Shown here one piece after another: positions 27,336 to 36,207 of a stretch of DNA of 64,000 nt. Every line of letters begins with the position of its first letter. Within the stretch, counting starts at the first letter, position 1. The notes under the pieces were generated by a model. It did no database searches. It was not told the origin of the DNA and worked only from the letters and a program-made list of their open reading frames with translations. Made by a program: the position numbers and the translations under genes. This DNA comes from Paenibacillus koleovorans NBRC 103111 (lineage in GTDB: Bacteria > Bacillota > Bacilli > Paenibacillales > NBRC-103111), in the NCBI RefSeq assembly GCF_004000845.1, contig NZ_BIMA01000012.1, positions 35,495-99,494 of the forward strand, written 5' to 3'.

Positions 27336-28835
27336 ATGAAAGTGGGAACATGGGACATTAGAAAATGGCTCCTGCTGGGGCTGCTAATAGTGCTTGGAAT
27401 CGGAAATGCCGCATGGCTGTCGCCTTCCGAGGTTGGGGCGGCGGAAACGTCGGGGGCATCCTCCTCGCTGGTCAAATTCAGCGACACGGACCGGCATTGG
27501 GCGCAGGAAGCGATCGGCTGGGGCGTCGCGAACAAGATTGTCAACGGCTATGAGGACGGGACGTTCCGTCCGGACCGCGTCGTGACGGAGGCGGAGTTCC
27601 TCGCGCTGCTGTTGCGCGCGTTCCCGGTGACGAACTCCGGCTATGCGGAGTCGCTGAGCCCCTGGTACGGCATCTACTTCACGTACGCGGCCGGGCAGAA
27701 CTGGCCGGTCGTGCCGGCGCTCGCGAACGAGCCTTACTCCCGGGGCGAGGCCGCGCGCCTAATCGCCGCGACTCAAGCGCAGTCGCTGCCGGTGGACGGC
27801 GCGATCGAGTTCCTGCTGCTGCATGGACTGGCGCAGGGCAAGACAGCGGCCACCGTCGAAGGGTTCGGCAAGTACGATACGCTGACGCGCGCCGAGTCGC
27901 TCCAGTTCATCCGCAACCTGGTGAACAAGAAGCTCACCTTGTCAGCGGCGCCTCCGGGCAATCCCGCGGACAGCGGGCCGCAGGTGTCCTTCGCCGTGCG
28001 CGGCGTGACGATCGGCGACTTCGAGAGCACGGTCGTCAATAAGCTGGGGCAGCCGCAGCGCAAGGATGCGAGCGAATACGGCTTCCAGTGGTACATCTAC
28101 AATTCGGATTACGCGAACTACGCCCAGATCGGTATGCAGAACGGCCAAGTGGTGGCGCTGTTCTCGAATGCGGTCAACTGGTCGACCGACACCGGCATTC
28201 GCACCGGCAGCACCGGGACGGAGCTGGCTAACGCCTACGGCGAGCCGATGAAGTACATGACCAAGGGCAACACCCGGTTCAGTATGTCGGACACGGACAA
28301 GGAGCCGACCTACGAGCGTAACGGCAGCTTCGTGACGTTCTTCATCGATCTGCACGACGACAAAAAAGTAACGGCGATGCAGGTGATCGACAAGGGTGTA
28401 GAGTACAGCAAGCCGGGTTATTACGGCTCGCCCAGCGAGGAGCTGCGGATCGCGTACGAGAAGGAGCTGCTCGACCTCGCGAACGTAGCCCGCGCCCGTG
28501 TCGGCAAACGCGCCTACACCTGGGACGACAAAATAGCCGACACGGCGCGCAAGCATAGCAAGGATATGGCGGACAACGACTTTTTCGCGCACAAGAACTT
28601 GGCCGGGCAAAGCCCGTTCGACCGGATGCGGGCGGACGGCATCTTGTACAGCCGCGCGGCGGAGAACATCGCAGCCGGCCAGACGAGCGCCATCTTCGCG
28701 CACAGCGGCTGGATGAACTCGGATGAAGGGCATCGCGAGGCGATTCTGGGCGATACGGTACGGCTGGGGGTCGGGGTGTACTTCGGCGGCAGCATGAAAA
28801 TTTATTACACGCAAAACTTTTATACTCCCAGGTAA
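27336..28835 (+). CDS. SLH-anchored CAP-domain surface protein
   Basis: 499 aa from ATG 27336, with GGGAAGG about 9 nt upstream. The signal peptide (WLLLGLLIVLGIGNAAWL, cut near VGA-A) is followed by SLH-type repeats that bind the secondary cell-wall polymer (KFSDTDRHWAQEAIGWGVANKIVNGYEDGTFRPDRVVTEAEF). A CAP-associated N domain follows (about 205-345). The C-terminal CAP/SCP domain (about 365-499) carries LLDLANVARARVGKRAYTWDDKIADTARKHSKDMADNDFFAH, AAENIAAG and GHREAILGDTVRLGVG, with the usual His/Glu pairs. It is likely a cell-surface protein; CAP domains may bind lipids or act on peptides. Confidence 0.93.
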   Translation: MKVGTWDIRKWLLLGLLIVLGIGNAAWLSPSEVGAAETSGASSSLVKFSDTDRHWAQEAIGWGVANKIVNGYEDGTFRPDRVVTEAEFLALLLRAFPVTNSGYAESLSPWYGIYFTYAAGQNWPVVPALANEPYSRGEAARLIAATQAQSLPVDGAIEFLLLHGLAQGKTAATVEGFGKYDTLTRAESLQFIRNLVNKKLTLSAAPPGNPADSGPQVSFAVRGVTIGDFESTVVNKLGQPQRKDASEYGFQWYIYNSDYANYAQIGMQNGQVVALFSNAVNWSTDTGIRTGSTGTELANAYGEPMKYMTKGNTRFSMSDTDKEPTYERNGSFVTFFIDLHDDKKVTAMQVIDKGVEYSKPGYYGSPSEELRIAYEKELLDLANVARARVGKRAYTWDDKIADTARKHSKDMADNDFFAHKNLAGQSPFDRMRADGILYSRAAENIAAGQTSAIFAHSGWMNSDEGHREAILGDTVRLGVGVYFGGSMKIYYTQNFYTPR

Positions 28836-28875
28836 TAGTAAGAACGAAGAATCAATTTCAAGAGGAGAATGTGAA

Positions 28876-29055
28876 GTGACGGATGAATCGCGCAAAATCT
28901 CGCTGGCCGAAGCGACGAAGCGGAAGCTGGCGGAGAAAAAGGCAGCCGGCGACGGGAAGCAGCAGAAGCAAAAGCACGGCCTTAGCGGCAACCAGACGAT
29001 GAAGAGTCAGTTGACGAAGAAGCCGAACAACCAGAAAAAGCGGACGGGCGTTTAG
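28876..29055 (+). CDS. Short basic Lys/Gln-rich protein
   Basis: 59 aa from GTG 28876 with AGAGGAGAA about 8 nt upstream, found by reading the DNA directly. It begins TDESRKISLAEATKRKLAEKKAA and ends MKSQLTKKPNNQKKRTGV. The composition is highly basic, with Lys, Gln, Ala and Asn dominating and no hydrophobic core. I recall similar short proteins ending QLTKKPNNQ-RRTGV in Paenibacillus genomes, with no known role. It may bind nucleic acid or be spore-associated (inference from composition only). It follows the CAP gene by 40 bp and is closed by a terminator. Confidence 0.7.
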   Translation: MTDESRKISLAEATKRKLAEKKAAGDGKQQKQKHGLSGNQTMKSQLTKKPNNQKKRTGV

Positions 29056-29079
29056 CATATGTTGATGTAGGAGTGGTGG

Positions 29080-29136
29080 CGGATCCTTTGGGAGCCTGCG
29101 AGCAGCAGCTTGCGGCAGCCCGGGGTCCGTTTTTTA
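29080..29136 (+). terminator. Terminator after the short basic protein gene
   Basis: A long GC-rich hairpin whose base CGGATCC (29080-29086) pairs with GGGTCCG near 29123-29129, followed by six T residues. Confidence 0.7.
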
Positions 29137-29315
29137 GTTGAGCCAAGGGACCAGTCCCAGATCGTTCACTTTCGGCAAAGAGGAGCGGTTTTTACTCGAA
29201 TCGATGGATAGAGCGGCGGGTACGCGGGGAAAATGGAGCCATACATAGACAAAATCAGATTGGATTTGGACCGGGATCGGCATCGGCATTTCATCCGGGG
29301 AAGAGGCAATCCTTC

Positions 29316-30527
29316 ATGTACATTTGTTCGGAAAACACACTGTGGAAAGCGATCGCTCCACCGCCTCGATCTTATCCGATACTAGAGGAAGATCTGGAAT
29401 GCGACGTGCTGGTTATTGGAGGCGGTATGTGCGGGGCGCTGGTCGCTTCGCTCTTGATGGAACAGCAGGTCGATACGGTTCTGGTAGACAAACGCGGGAT
29501 AGCGGAAGGAAGCACCGCCGCCAACATCGGCTTGCTCCAGTTTTCGAACGACAAGTCGCTCTCCGCCTGCATGCGGACATTCGGCGAGGAGCGGGGCTTG
29601 CGGTTTTACCGACGCTGTGCGGAGGCGTTGGACGAACTGGAACGGCTCGCAGCGGGGCTGGCCGACCGGGCTGATTTCGTGCGTCGGCCGAGCTTGTACT
29701 TCGCGAGCGAGGCCAATCATCTCCCGGCGCTGCGGGAAGAGTACGAGACGTTGAAGCAACATGGGTTCGCCGTAGACATTTGGGACCAGGACCGGATCAC
29801 CGAACATTACGCGTTCTCCAAACCAGGGGCCATCTACTATCACGACGACGCAGAACTGGACCCGTACCGGTTCGTGCACGGACTATTGGATGCGGCCCGG
29901 GATCGTGGGCTGAGGATCTATACCCATACGGAAGTGTTCGGTCAGGCAGAAGACCGGGATGCGCTCGTCTTCCACACAGGCCGCCACCGGATCAGAGCGA
30001 AATATGCCGTATGTGCGGCAGGGTGCGAGGCGCAGCAAATCAAGCGCACGCCGAACGCGGAGGTGACGAGCACGTTTGCGATCGCTACGCCTTCGTTGCC
30101 GGCCGAAGCGTTCAAGGGCTGGCACGCCCGCAGTCTGATCTGGGAAACGGCGAGGCCGTATCTGTACCTGCGTACTACCGCAGACAACCGCATCCTCGTC
30201 GGCGGACTCGACGATAGCTTCACCCTGCGCAGCGAATGCGAGCGCATGCTCCCGCGCAAGCGCGAGCTGCTGCTCGAGGCGATGCGGCGGCTGTTCCCTG
30301 CACTCGGCGAGGTGACCGCCGAGTATGCCTGGTGCGGCGCCCTCGGCAGCTCGCATGACGGGATGCCGATGATCGGCCGCCAAGCCGGCTTTCCGGGTCG
30401 CTGCTATTTCATGCTCGGTTACGGAGGGAACGGTACCGTGTACGGCATGATCGGGGCCAAGCTCATCGCCGATTGGATCGTGGAGGGACAGAGTCCGGAC
30501 GCCGATTTGTTTCGTTTCGATCGATAG
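29316..30527 (+). CDS. FAD-dependent oxidoreductase, DAO family
   Basis: 403 aa D-amino-acid-oxidase/glycine-oxidase-type flavoprotein. The FAD-binding Rossmann motif is DVLVIGGGMCGALVASLL with the acidic partner in TVLVDKRGIAEGSTAANIGLLQF. A middle substrate domain (about 100-330) and the closing FAD contact FMLGYGGNGTVYGMIGAKLIADW are as expected. Substrates in this family are amino acids, sarcosine or similar amines; the exact one is unclear. GGGGAAGAGG precedes ATG 29316. Monocistronic. Confidence 0.88.
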   Translation: MYICSENTLWKAIAPPPRSYPILEEDLECDVLVIGGGMCGALVASLLMEQQVDTVLVDKRGIAEGSTAANIGLLQFSNDKSLSACMRTFGEERGLRFYRRCAEALDELERLAAGLADRADFVRRPSLYFASEANHLPALREEYETLKQHGFAVDIWDQDRITEHYAFSKPGAIYYHDDAELDPYRFVHGLLDAARDRGLRIYTHTEVFGQAEDRDALVFHTGRHRIRAKYAVCAAGCEAQQIKRTPNAEVTSTFAIATPSLPAEAFKGWHARSLIWETARPYLYLRTTADNRILVGGLDDSFTLRSECERMLPRKRELLLEAMRRLFPALGEVTAEYAWCGALGSSHDGMPMIGRQAGFPGRCYFMLGYGGNGTVYGMIGAKLIADWIVEGQSPDADLFRFDR

Positions 30528-30538
30528 TCGCGACTAGG

Positions 30539-31273
30539 TTAAGCTAGGACGTATACCAGCACGTTTTGTTTGATCCCGAACTCCCGCGCTTCGCCCAGAT
30601 CATTCATGAAGACGTCGATTCTCGCGCCGCGGATGGCGGAGCCGATGTCCTCAGCTTTGCGGACGCCGATGCCGTCGATGAAGACGGTCGCTCCAATCGG
30701 AATGACCCGGGGATCGACGGCGATCGTCCGGCCTTCCGTCGCGCTGCTGCCGCTGTATGTAGTGCCGTAACCGGGATCGGAGGGGCGTTTGCCCGTCGAT
30801 TCGACCCCTGCCGTATACGCCGTCAAGGTGGACATGAGCACTTTGCTGACGACCGGAGCGGAGCCGGTTGGCATGCTCATGTCGATCATTTTCGGAATAA
30901 CCAGCTCTTGGCCGATCTTTAGCGAGTTGGCATCTTGGATGCCATTAACGGCAGTTAAGTCGTTCACAGTCACTCCGAACGTTCTAGCGATTCGATAGAG
31001 CGTGTCTCCCGAATTGACCTGATAGACGATAGGCTGAGAGGTGAGCTCAGGCTCCTGTGTCTGCACAGGTGCGGGCGCTTGGTAAAAGTGCCGTTCGGCG
31101 GCGTATTGGGGGTCGCATTCATAAGAGCCGCAAGCATCGTCATAGAACGAGGCTTCATACGCGTAGGCCGCCGTTCCGCTGGAGTACACATGGACGGTCA
31201 AGGCGATGAAACCGATGTAACCGATGAATACAAGCAGAAACCATTTATTTGCTTTCCGGGATAGACGTTGCAT
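30539..31273 (-). CDS. LysM and 3D domain secreted cell-wall protein
   Basis: 244 aa with AGGAGG upstream. An N-terminal membrane anchor or signal (WFLLVFIGYIGFIALTVHVY) is followed by a spacer, then a LysM peptidoglycan-binding module (YQVNSGDTLYRIARTFGVTVNDLTAVNGIQDANSLKIGQELVIP, about 83-127). A C-terminal 3D domain (TIAVDPRVIPIGATVFIDGIGVRKAEDIGSAIRGARIDVFMND, with its three aspartates) is related to lytic transglycosylases such as MltA and YocH/Sps proteins. It likely modifies peptidoglycan. Confidence 0.93.
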   Translation of the reverse strand: MQRLSRKANKWFLLVFIGYIGFIALTVHVYSSGTAAYAYEASFYDDACGSYECDPQYAAERHFYQAPAPVQTQEPELTSQPIVYQVNSGDTLYRIARTFGVTVNDLTAVNGIQDANSLKIGQELVIPKMIDMSMPTGSAPVVSKVLMSTLTAYTAGVESTGKRPSDPGYGTTYSGSSATEGRTIAVDPRVIPIGATVFIDGIGVRKAEDIGSAIRGARIDVFMNDLGEAREFGIKQNVLVYVLA

Positions 31274-31473
31274 GGGGAAGCCTCCTATTCTTGGCTACTA
31301 GAATTGTGTTGCATGGCTAGTAACTAGAATGGCCACCTTCTATCGAAAATAAACATGAATCTAGCAAAAAGCGTACTCGAGGCCGATAGAAAATGCCCCC
31401 GCTCGACTGGATTCGGGCAGGGATAGGGGTTTCCGAGCTGAAGCAGACGCATGGCGAAATCGAGCTAGCGAAG

Positions 31474-32682
31474 CTACAGCCATTGCCTCAGCTCCGCGTA
31501 GCTGCTCACCACGGGAGGTGCGGGCGACGGCTTCCAGTTCAAATATTTGTCCGCATGCGACGTGTGGAATAGCACGACGGATTCGCCAGCGGCGATCCAG
31601 CCGCTCTCTCGCAGCTGCAGCAGCGCCGCCAGCGTCGCTGCGCTTTCGGACGAGGAGGAGAGGCCCTCGAATCCGAACTGCCGCTGGGCTCTGGCGATCT
31701 CGACCGTCGTCACTTCCACGGCGGTGCCTTCCGACTCGCGCAGGATCGAGGCGATCAAGTCGCCGTCCGGCGGGTTCGGCACGCGCAGTCCGGTCGGCGA
31801 CGACGTGACCGGCTCCGGCACGGGGCGCACGGAGCCGCCGTCGCGCAGCGCCGACACGAGAGGGGCGCATCCGGCTTCCTGCACGCTGACGAGTCTCGGC
31901 AGGCGGCGGTCCGCCAGCCATCCGAGCTCCCCCAGCTCGCGGAACGCCTTCCACAGCCCGACGATGCCGGAGCCTCCGCCTGTCGGGTAGATGATGACGT
32001 CGGGCAGCTTCCAGTCGAGCTGCTCCGCGACTTCCAGGCCCATCGTCTTCTTGCCCTCCACGCGGCCGGGCTCCTTCATCGTCCCGGCGTGGAACCAGCC
32101 TTGCTCGGCTTTGCCTTGTTCGATGATAGCGCCGGCATCATGAATAAGCCCGTTCACCTGGAACGTGCTTGCTCCGTAACGTCGGCATTCTTCCATAATG
32201 ATGCCCGGGCAGTCCCGAGGCACGATGACGTACGCCTCCATGCCCGCTCTGGCGGCGTAAGCGGCCATGGCGGAGGCGGCGTTGCCGTTGGACGGGACGG
32301 CGACCCGGGTAATGCCGTATTCGTGCAGCATGGAGATCGTGGAGGAGAATCCTCTCGCCTTGAAGCTGCCGGTCGGATTTTGCTCCTCGCGCTTGACATG
32401 CACTTCACTCAGGTCAAGCCGGCGTTCGAGGCGGGGCAGCCGAATGAGCGGCGTCCAGCCTTCGCCGAGCGTTACGATTGACTCGTACGAGGCGAGGGGC
32501 AGCAGCTCCCGGTAGCGCCACATCGAGGCGATGCGGCTGTTCAGCGCGTCCCTGCTCAGGGTATGCGCGACCTGCTCGAGGTCGTAGTGGACGAGCAACG
32601 TGCCGCCGCAGGCGCAGCGACCCGTCAGCTCGAATTTCCTCTTTGTGTGGCAGCGAGTACATCGCAAGTAGAATCTGTCCAT
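31474..32682 (-). CDS. Threonine synthase-like PLP enzyme with N-terminal zinc ribbon
   Basis: 402 aa from ATG 32682 with TAGGAGGC 6 nt upstream. Residues 1-35 carry paired cysteines (CTRCHTKRKFELTGRCACGG), a zinc-ribbon seen in one threonine synthase group. The PLP lysine is in NPTGSFKARG, preceded by GEGWTPL; the phosphate loop is PSNGNAASAMAAYAARAG and a second glycine loop is YPTGGGSGIVG. The family converts phosphohomoserine to threonine, but homologues outside the thr operon may use other substrates. It is divergent from panD with 165 bp between starts. Confidence 0.85.
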   Translation of the reverse strand: MDRFYLRCTRCHTKRKFELTGRCACGGTLLVHYDLEQVAHTLSRDALNSRIASMWRYRELLPLASYESIVTLGEGWTPLIRLPRLERRLDLSEVHVKREEQNPTGSFKARGFSSTISMLHEYGITRVAVPSNGNAASAMAAYAARAGMEAYVIVPRDCPGIIMEECRRYGASTFQVNGLIHDAGAIIEQGKAEQGWFHAGTMKEPGRVEGKKTMGLEVAEQLDWKLPDVIIYPTGGGSGIVGLWKAFRELGELGWLADRRLPRLVSVQEAGCAPLVSALRDGGSVRPVPEPVTSSPTGLRVPNPPDGDLIASILRESEGTAVEVTTVEIARAQRQFGFEGLSSSSESAATLAALLQLRESGWIAAGESVVLFHTSHADKYLNWKPSPAPPVVSSYAELRQWL

Positions 32683-32847
32683 CGAGTAGCCTCCTATCCA
32701 GCATTCCACCATTAACATACACATTCGCCTTTGGTTGGGAACGGCTAAGACCTAGAACCGAGTCGGGATTGGGCGGCGGCCCAGCAACAAACCCGGGCGG
32801 TGTCATAAGATGGATAGACGCTTGCAATGAGGAAGGAGTTGTACGTC

Positions 32848-33279
32848 TTGCAGAGATGGATGTGCAAGGGGAAAATACATCGGGCGACCGTGACTGAGGC
32901 GTGGCTCGACTACGTGGGGAGCATCACGATCGACACTCTGCTGATGCAGCAGGCCAACATCATGCCGTATGAGATGGTGCAGATCACGAGCCTGCGCAAC
33001 GCCACCCGGTGGAAAACGTACGCGATTCCCGCTCCGGTCGGATCGGGTAAAATATGTTTGAACGGGCCGCCGGCCCATCTGTTCGCGCCGGGCGACATCG
33101 TCATCATTTTGAGCATGGGCATGTACTCGGAGGAAGAGGTCGAGAAGCTGCAGCCGACCGTCGTCTTCGTCGACGGAGACAATCGCATCACCGGCGTGGA
33201 GCGGCACGATCTCGTCGTGCATCGGCAGGATGCGGCGCTGGAGGCAGCGGAGGCGGAGGCCGACGTGTTTACGGGGTAA
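32848..33279 (+). CDS. panD: Aspartate 1-decarboxylase
   Basis: 143 aa from TTG 32848, with AAGGAG 9 nt upstream. This start puts the self-cleavage site at Gly24-Ser25 (YVGSITID), Lys9, Arg54 and Tyr58 at the classical positions, which argues against ATG 32827. PanD makes beta-alanine for pantothenate and coenzyme A after pyruvoyl formation at Ser25. The core GKIHRATVTEA and GSGKICLNGPPAHLFAPGDIVIILS are diagnostic. The tail is somewhat longer than usual and acidic. It stands alone, without panB or panC. Confidence 0.95.
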   Translation: MQRWMCKGKIHRATVTEAWLDYVGSITIDTLLMQQANIMPYEMVQITSLRNATRWKTYAIPAPVGSGKICLNGPPAHLFAPGDIVIILSMGMYSEEEVEKLQPTVVFVDGDNRITGVERHDLVVHRQDAALEAAEAEADVFTG

Positions 33280-33936
33280 GGTTGGTTAGTTGGGGGCGAA
33301 AAGCCGATCCGGAAGCGGTCCATTGCACCCAGACGTTTACGTAATCCGAAAAAGTCGGACTAGAGAGACGGTTGTCATCCGGATGTGCTCCCTAGTCCGA
33401 ATGAACCGAATTGGAGAGGCTTTTCCGATGGGGGTGCGCGAAAATGGCTTTGCAAGTGGGTGAAATCGGACTAGGGAGGACTTCACACCTCGCAGGCGCT
33501 ACGCAGTCCGAAAAAGTCGGACTGCATGGGAGTAGTGAATGTGAAGGAGGTAGGGAGCAGGGCAGGGCAAGGGCAGGGCAGGGGCAGGGAATGGGGGAAT
33601 GGGGGAATGGGGGAACTTGGCAGAAAGGCATGGTTACTGGCTGGGTACGGCAGTGTTGTGCTGGAAAGATGGGGTCAGAGCTGAGAGTAACTTTAGATGC
33701 AACAGAACCGGCCACCCTCCAAGTAACCTTGCTTGTTTCGCAGTCCGAAAAAGTCGGACTAGAGAGACGGTTGTCATCCGGATGTGCTTCCTAGTCCGAA
33801 TGAACCGAAGGACCGTACGCCAGGACGGTTCTCTCACCGGGAAAAACGGACATACCTAATATTTCCCTTGAAGCGGAGGAAGAGGTGGCGTAGACTAGAA
33901 ACGCAATCTTTTCGCCAATGAGCAAGGGGGTAAACA
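33280..33936. repeat. Repeat-rich intergenic region with duplicated 70-bp unit
   Basis: No convincing gene was seen in these 657 bases. A unit at 33341-33410 recurs at 33740-33809 with three differences. Each begins with a palindrome of the type AGTCCGAAAAAGTCGGACT and ends CTAGTCCGAATGAACCGAA. A third palindrome lies at 33503-33525 (stem GCAGTCCGA). Between the units is low-complexity DNA: GGGCAG-type runs at about 33553-33590, then three 8-bp repeats of AATGGGGG to about 33614. Short open frames here are read out of the repeats and are not credible genes. Confidence 0.8.
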
Positions 33937-35229
33937 ATGAAACCAACCACAACAGAAACGAAACCTGCTCAACCGTCAATGGGAGCGTTTCTGCGCAATC
34001 CGTTCGTCCGTACAATCCTGCTGTCCGGCTTGTTTCTGCAAATAGGCATCTGGGTGCGCAATTACGCGATTCTGCTGTTCGTTATGGAGCAGACCAACGA
34101 AGATCCGTTCGCCGTCTCCATGATCGCGGTGGCCGAATTCGCGCCGATCTTCATTTTCTCGTTCATCGGAGGCACGTTCGCCGACCGCTGGCGGCCGAAG
34201 CGGACGATGGTCTGGTGCGACATCCTGAGCGCCGCCTCGATCTTCGCCGTCATGCTGGCGTTGTTCATGGCCGACTGGAAGGTCGTCTTCTTCGCGACGC
34301 TAGTCTCCTCGATTCTATCGCAGTTCTCGCAGCCGGCCGGTATGAAGCTGTTCAAGATCCACGTCCCGTCGGAGCAAATGCAGGTAGGCATGTCGATGTA
34401 TCAGACGATGTTCGCGTTGTTCATGATTCTCGGTCCGATTCTAGGGACCTTCGTGTACCAGACATTCGGGATTGAAACCGCCATCGGCATTATGGGCGTA
34501 GCCTTCATCTTATCGGCCGCCGTGCTTACATTCTTGCCGCCGGACCCGGCGCAAGCGACGGATAGGCCGAAGACGACGCTCCGTCAAGAGATGGCCGACG
34601 GCTTCCGCTATGTAGTGAGGAGCAACATCCTCTTCAAGCTCGGAGGCTGTTTCGCCGCTGCAGGGTTCGCCCTGGGGCTCATCCAGCCGCTGACCGTCTT
34701 CCTCGTCACCGAACGGCTCGACTTGCCGAAGGAAAACCTTCAGTGGCTCATGATGGCCAACGGCGTCGGTATGATTCTCGGCGGCGGGCTGACTATGGCG
34801 CTAGCGAAAAAAGCAACGCCCCAAAAGCTGCTCGTGCTGGGCATGTCCGTCAGTGCGATAGCCTTGCTGATCTGCGGTCTGTCCACGAGCCTGCCTCTCA
34901 CACTGGGAGCCGAATTCGTCAGCGGGATGGTATTGCCGTGCATTCAGATCGGGATTAATACGATGATTTTGCAAAATACCGAGGGATCGTTCGTGGGCCG
35001 CGTCAACGGCATCCTGAATCCGCTTTTCATGGGTTCGATGGTCATCACGATGAGCTTGGCGGGTATGTTGAAAAAAGCGACGAGTCTCGTCGTCATGTTC
35101 GAAGCGGCGACCGTACTGTTCTTGATCGGCATTCTGTTCATTTTGCCGCTCTTGCGTCTGCCGGCTCAAGCCGTTCCGCAAGCTGCGGGAGCTCCAGCCG
35201 GACAACCGGAATCGACGTCCTCCAACTAG
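33937..35229 (+). CDS. MFS transporter, EntS/macrolide-efflux-like
   Basis: 430 aa with twelve predicted membrane helices and AAGGGGG upstream of the ATG. The early loop FIGGTFADRWRPKRTMVWCDILSA has the MFS motif A (G-x3-D-R-x-x-R). The arrangement fits the EntS/MefA-like branch (DHA3) of drug or siderophore exporters: N-terminal LRNPFVRTILLSGLFLQIG, then FSQPAGMKLFKIHVP in helix 4-5. The hydrophilic Ala/Pro tail is unusual but short. The substrate is unknown. Confidence 0.88.
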   Translation: MKPTTTETKPAQPSMGAFLRNPFVRTILLSGLFLQIGIWVRNYAILLFVMEQTNEDPFAVSMIAVAEFAPIFIFSFIGGTFADRWRPKRTMVWCDILSAASIFAVMLALFMADWKVVFFATLVSSILSQFSQPAGMKLFKIHVPSEQMQVGMSMYQTMFALFMILGPILGTFVYQTFGIETAIGIMGVAFILSAAVLTFLPPDPAQATDRPKTTLRQEMADGFRYVVRSNILFKLGGCFAAAGFALGLIQPLTVFLVTERLDLPKENLQWLMMANGVGMILGGGLTMALAKKATPQKLLVLGMSVSAIALLICGLSTSLPLTLGAEFVSGMVLPCIQIGINTMILQNTEGSFVGRVNGILNPLFMGSMVITMSLAGMLKKATSLVVMFEAATVLFLIGILFILPLLRLPAQAVPQAAGAPAGQPESTSSN

Positions 35230-35236
35230 AAAATGC

Positions 35237-35276
35237 AAAAAACCCGGTCGGATTTTCTCGGCTGGGTTTTTGTTTT
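35237..35276 (+). terminator. Terminator after the MFS gene
   Basis: AAAACCCGGTCG (35239-35250) pairs with CGGCTGGGTTTT (35259-35270), a 12-bp stem with two wobble pairs, followed by TGTTTTG. Confidence 0.85.
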
Positions 35277-35310
35277 GCCGCCGGTCGATCTACGCAATCA
35301 TCAGCGTGAT

Positions 35311-36006
35311 TCAAGTGTTAGCCCCACTGTAAGTGACACTTTCCTCGCCTTGCATCCAGCTCCACAAAAAATCGGTCATTTTCTGCATGTTCGTCACATT
35401 GTTCTCGTCCTTGCTCTTGCTGCAAAAATAATGCGGATGCCCGCCCCGAATCGGCAGCCGAACGCGAATCTTAGCCGGACGGAACCAGTGGAATGCGCAC
35501 CTGGAAATCCAGTCCCCCCAACGACCGCTATGCTCTACGGCCAGCACTTTGTCGCGGCAGTCGCGGCAAATCGGAATTTCCGGCGAGCCGATCATGAAGA
35601 CGCGTCGCACCGGGTAGCCGATCCGATTCAGCAATTGAGCGGCTTTATACGAAGCAATCCCGCCTCCGCTGTGCCCGATCAGCACGATGCCGCCTCCATT
35701 CACCGGATCATACGCTTTGCGAATGTCCTGGAACAACGTTTGTCCGCCGATCGTATGGGCCGCCTGCCGATAAATATCCATCCCGACGGTCAGCACCTGT
35801 TTGGCGATAAACCGCCTTTGTTTGCTCAGCGGAACCTCGTCCATTGTCCCGTAAGGGTAAAAGCAGCCGAACCGAACCGTCTGCAATCCTTTCTCCCGGT
35901 AGCGCCGTTCTATGTCGTTCATCGCGTCGTGGAACATCTTGCTCGTGCGCATCATGCTGATGCCGGCTGCGAAGTATACGGATACCGAAGACTCACTTGC
36001 GCGCAT
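35311..36006 (-). CDS. Alpha/beta-hydrolase fold protein
   Basis: 231 aa from ATG 36006 with GGAGGAGG 9 nt upstream; the longer frame to 36201 has no site. The nucleophile elbow is IVLIGHSGGGIASYKAAQLL, with Ser in GHSGG as in lipases and esterases. The start SVSVYFAAGISMM and a later VRRVFMIGSPEIPI fit strands of the fold. The final GGHPHYF may supply the catalytic histidine. A cysteine pair (ICRDCRD) is unusual. It is probably a cytoplasmic lipase-like or thioesterase-like enzyme of unknown substrate. Confidence 0.75.
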   Translation of the reverse strand: MRASESSVSVYFAAGISMMRTSKMFHDAMNDIERRYREKGLQTVRFGCFYPYGTMDEVPLSKQRRFIAKQVLTVGMDIYRQAAHTIGGQTLFQDIRKAYDPVNGGGIVLIGHSGGGIASYKAAQLLNRIGYPVRRVFMIGSPEIPICRDCRDKVLAVEHSGRWGDWISRCAFHWFRPAKIRVRLPIRGGHPHYFCSKSKDENNVTNMQKMTDFLWSWMQGEESVTYSGANT

Positions 36007-36093
36007 CCTGAAGCCGCCTCCTCCGTCTGTACAAAAAAGAACCGCATGTGTAGTATGTCCGGATTCGCTTTCGTCATTTGCGGGAAGCGTTAT

Positions 36094-36130
36094 TAAAAAA
36101 ACGCCTCCTCCGGCAAAGTCGGAAAAGGCG
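36094..36130 (-). terminator. Minus-strand terminator
   Basis: On the minus strand CGCCTTTTCCG pairs with CGGAGGAGGCG across a short loop and is followed by seven T residues (36095-36101). It ends the small membrane-protein gene at 36208-36474. Confidence 0.75.
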
Positions 36131-36207
36131 GTCCATATGTTGGCAGCGTGATGGAGAGAACGTGTAACGGGGACGCTAAAACAAATCGCAATGCCGGTCA
36201 AGCGCTC

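Noticed and set aside
32697..32827. Riboswitch upstream of panD
   Set aside because: Only divergent promoter-type sequence was seen; no known riboswitch core motif was found.
33341..33809. CRISPR array
   Set aside because: Repeats are 70 bp, only two full copies, with no regular spacers and no cas genes.
33411..33859. Overlapping short open frames containing QSEKVGLERR-like segments
   Set aside because: They are read out of the AGTCCGA palindromic repeats and low-complexity DNA; a similar SEKVGLER appears at 63719-63943 for the same reason.
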